Shown piece after piece: positions 5,421-6,891 of a stretch of 6,891 nt of DNA. The DNA comes from JBQCHF01 sp051953655 (GTDB lineage: Bacteria; Actinomycetota; Actinomycetes; Motilibacterales; Motilibacteraceae). The notes beneath the pieces were generated by a model that was not told where the DNA came from, did no database searches, and saw only the letters and a program-made list of their open reading frames with translations. The stretch lies in NCBI GenBank assembly GCA_051953655.1, contig JBQCIO010000137.1, positions 1-6,891 on the forward strand, given 5' to 3'. Each line of letters begins with the position of its first letter. The first letter of the stretch is position 1. The position numbers and the translations under genes were made by a program.

Positions 5421-6644
5421 TCAGTCGTCGAGGTCGTGACCGGCGGGGCGCTCGGGCTCGGGCTCGACGGCCTGGGTGATCCAGGCGCTGAAGACCGGCA
5501 GGCCGTCCCAGGGGCCGGGGGCGGTGTCCCGCTGGGCCACCGCGACGACCGCGAACGGGCGGGCGAAGCGCAGCTCGGCGCGGCGCAGCGTGCCGGGGCG
5601 GGGCATGATCGCGCTGACCGCGACGGCGAGCCCGGTGACGGCGGCGGCCTCGAAGCCGTAGCGGCCCCAGCGGGCCACCGCCTCCTGGACGGCCTCCAGC
5701 GGGCCGCCGTGCTCCAGCGCCTCGATCAGGGCGCGGCCGGCGACGTCGAAGCCGAGGCCGGGGCGGAGCAGGTCCTGCTTGCGGCGGGCCGCCCACGCCG
5801 GCAGCAGCGTCCGGTAGCGCTCGGCGCCGTCGGCGTGCTCGGTCGGCTCCTCGGTCAGCGTCCAGGAGTGACCGTCCCCCAGCGGCAGGTCGGTGAGCCG
5901 CAGCGGCGTCGAGCGCCCGAGGGCGACCTCGTGCGCGGCGGCCAGGACGTCGGCGGCCGGCACGCCCTCGGCGGCGACGACGGCCGTGACCGACAGGCCG
6001 TCGGCCAGCGCGGTGTGCGCGGCGACGTCGCCGGCCCGGGCCGTGCGGTGGATGCCGGCGCGGTGGCCGTGCTGCGCCTCGATGGTCAGCACCTGTTCCG
6101 CCGTCCACGGTCCGCCGAGCCGGCCCGCCGGGGCGACGTCGAACGGCTCGAGCCAGGTGACCTTGGTGGCCAGCACCGAGGCGAGCAGCAGGACGACGCC
6201 GGCGAGGTCGAGCGGGAAGGTCTCGATCAGGCCGAGGGAGTGCTCGCGGACCCATCCGTCCGCCTCGGCCTGGGTCGGGATCGGGCCGGTGGCCAGCTGC
6301 CGGGGCAGCGCGTCGCGCCAGGCCCGCAGCCGCGGCCCGCCCTCCACCGCCCACCAGCAGGCGGCGGCGGAGTCGACGGCGGGGTGGGGGCGGGCCAGCA
6401 GCTCGGCGGCGGCCGCGGCGGCCTGCTCGGCGTCGACGCCGAGGACCTCCTCGAGCGCGGCCCGCCGCTCCCCGGTGGCCACCGGCGCGGCGAGCGCGAG
6501 CACGAGCCAGGCCCCGAGCGGCGAGGCGACGTGATGCGCTTCCCCAGCCGGCGCGTGCAGCCGCTCGGCGTAGGCCGCCACCACCTGCGACAGGTCGACT
6601 TCCCCGTCCCGCTGGCGCCTGCGAGCCCTCGAACCTCCGCCCAT
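5421..6644 (-). CDS. Serpin-like protein (divergent, cytoplasmic)
   Basis: Serpins trap serine or cysteine proteases by inserting their cleaved reactive loop into a beta-sheet. I see the fold in order: HVASPLGAWLVLALAAPVAT at 38-57 (serpin SPxSxxxALAxxxxGA region), then RRAALEEVLGVD; VLLLASVLATKVTWLEPF at 151-168 (family NAxYFKGxWxxPF, breach Trp164); hinge GFEAAAVTG at 330-338; and C-terminal RFARPFAVVAV at 359-369 followed by GLPVFSAWITQ. Length 407 is normal for a serpin. There is no signal peptide; the N-terminus is Arg-rich. Predicted P14 is Phe331 rather than Thr/Ser, and P17 is Arg, so inhibition is doubtful. P1-P1' would be about Ser344-Ala345. I chose ATG 6644 (GGGGGCGG upstream) because the longer ORF to 6737 would run through the promoter and repeat. 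Fold assignment is by eye and could be wrong in detail. Confidence 0.8.
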   Translation of the reverse strand: MGGGSRARRRQRDGEVDLSQVVAAYAERLHAPAGEAHHVASPLGAWLVLALAAPVATGERRAALEEVLGVDAEQAAAAAAELLARPHPAVDSAAACWWAVEGGPRLRAWRDALPRQLATGPIPTQAEADGWVREHSLGLIETFPLDLAGVVLLLASVLATKVTWLEPFDVAPAGRLGGPWTAEQVLTIEAQHGHRAGIHRTARAGDVAAHTALADGLSVTAVVAAEGVPAADVLAAAHEVALGRSTPLRLTDLPLGDGHSWTLTEEPTEHADGAERYRTLLPAWAARRKQDLLRPGLGFDVAGRALIEALEHGGPLEAVQEAVARWGRYGFEAAAVTGLAVAVSAIMPRPGTLRRAELRFARPFAVVAVAQRDTAPGPWDGLPVFSAWITQAVEPEPERPAGHDLDD

Positions 6645-6647
6645 GGC

Positions 6648-6702
6648 GCACCGCCCCCGTCTCGTTGTCGCCGCCCCCCCCGAAATGATAGGGGGCGGCG
6701 AC
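6648..6702 (-). repeat. Palindromic intergenic repeat, copy B (before serpin-like gene)
   Basis: On the minus strand GTCGCCGCCCCC and GGGGGCGGCGAC form a perfect 12-bp stem around a 12-base loop (TATCATTTCGGG), at 6667-6702, followed by a 19-base tail containing GACGGGGGCGG that ends 3 bases before the serpin-like ATG. It aligns gaplessly with copy A at 5325-5379. The predicted transcription start of the upstream promoter falls inside it, so it could act as an operator at the start site or as a 5' leader hairpin hiding the ribosome binding region. Confidence 0.75.
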
Positions 6703-6704
6703 CA

Positions 6705-6732
6705 CATATAAAAGGGGCCTGATAAGTACCAA
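6705..6732 (-). promoter_or_regulatory. Putative promoter of the serpin-like gene
   Basis: In the only AT-rich patch of the right end, the minus strand has TTGGTA (6727-6732), a 16-base spacer and TATATG (6705-6710), resembling sigma-70-class -35 and -10 boxes. It lies after the intrinsic terminator of the upstream gene and about 60 bases before the ATG at 6644. A second -10-like TATCAT (6685-6690) sits in the loop of repeat B with a poor -35. Prediction only. Confidence 0.5.
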
Positions 6733-6747
6733 CCCAACCCGCCCCCG

Positions 6748-6791
6748 ACAAAAAGCGAGGCCCCCCCACCCCGGTGGGTGCGACGGCCTCG
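6748..6791 (-). terminator. Intrinsic terminator of the upstream gene (probable rpsA)
   Basis: On the minus strand CGAGGCC (6785-6791) pairs with GGCCTCG (6756-6762); inside it GGTGGG-type and CCCACC arms (6765-6778) add a second stem; the hairpin is followed by CTTTTTG. Stem plus T-run make this a classic Rho-independent terminator. It lies 55 bases after the stop codon of the gene entering from the right edge. The 6792-6845 stretch between them holds nothing I recognise. Confidence 0.88.
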
Positions 6792-6845
6792 ACGGGACGT
6801 GCTGGATACGCTGAGCGGTGAGGGTAAAGCGCCGCCAGGGAACTT

Positions 6846-6891
6846 CTAGCGGAGAGCAGCCAAGGCCTCGTCGGAGGCCAGGGGGGCGGTC
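6846..6891 (-). CDS. rpsA: C-terminal tail of probable 30S ribosomal protein S1 (enters from right edge)
   Basis: The minus strand reads in one frame TAPLASDEALAALR followed by TAG (6846-6848), too short to appear as an ordinary ORF. The ending resembles the LASDEALAALREKL-type tail that I associate with actinobacterial S1 proteins, here stopping after ALR. Three things support it: the frame ends cleanly, an intrinsic terminator follows 55 bases later, and in actinobacteria such as M. tuberculosis rpsA lies just before coaE and uvrB, both found downstream here on the same strand. Only 14 residues are visible, so the identity is a synteny-backed inference; that a coding sequence ends here is more secure than its name. 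Confidence 0.58.
   Translation of the reverse strand, partial: TAPLASDEALAALR

Noticed and set aside
6018..6031. CGGCGAC-GTCGCCG perfect palindrome resembling the repeat arms
   Set aside because: It lies inside the serpin-like coding sequence, lacks the repeat's loop and tail, and is built from common GC-rich codons.
6645..6737. 31-codon N-terminal extension of the serpin-like ORF up to an ATG at 6737
   Set aside because: It would translate through the predicted promoter and the palindromic repeat, gives an odd composition, and makes the protein longer than usual; the ATG at 6644 has a better context.
6792..6845. Possible small RNA between the right-edge gene and its terminator
   Set aside because: The sequence resembles no RNA family I know, and it is explained as the 3' untranslated region between a stop codon and an intrinsic terminator.

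Overview
The window is very GC-rich, uses GTG starts freely, and carries the actinobacterial chromosomal neighbourhood in which coaE and uvrB lie downstream of rpsA. Protein style and layout suggest a high-GC actinomycete, possibly Geodermatophilaceae (Blastococcus/Geodermatophilus/Modestobacter-like). That family assignment is inference from general resemblance. No phage, transposon, CRISPR or tRNA/rRNA gene was seen.

Layout, read in the direction of most genes (minus strand, right to left): the last 14 codons of a gene that is probably rpsA (6846-6891), followed by a textbook intrinsic terminator (6750-6791). Next comes an AT-rich promoter island (6705-6732), a palindromic repeat copy (6648-6702) and a 407-residue serpin-like protein (5421-6644). 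Behind it lie a short palindrome (5384-5401), a second copy of the same 55-bp repeat (5325-5379) and a secreted or membrane-anchored NodB-type polysaccharide deacetylase (4387-5286). A 179-bp spacer with an imperfect hairpin leads to an AHSA1/SRPBCC-fold protein (3686-4207). Converging on it from the other strand is a compact acyl-CoA synthetase-type adenylate-forming enzyme (2359-3681, plus). Divergent from that is coaE (1705-2307), then a single-pass membrane protein of unknown function (535-1596), and finally the first quarter of uvrB (1-488, running off the left edge).

Housekeeping functions are coenzyme A synthesis (CoaE), nucleotide excision repair (UvrB) and translation (probable S1). 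The acyl-CoA synthetase would consume CoA, so sharing a divergent intergenic region with coaE is at least suggestive. The other genes look like lineage-specific cargo inserted between rpsA and coaE.

Most noteworthy items: (1) a near-consensus PafBC-type DNA-damage promoter immediately before uvrB, implying a leaderless transcript starting at the GTG; (2) two copies of a 55-bp palindromic element, one before the serpin-like gene and one before the deacetylase gene, in which the hairpin is kept although the loop-proximal bases differ; (3) a divergent, apparently cytoplasmic bacterial serpin with an inhibitory-like hinge but a bulky Phe at the predicted P14 position. I see no clear multi-gene novel system. 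The repeat-linked serpin/deacetylase pair is the best candidate for something undescribed.
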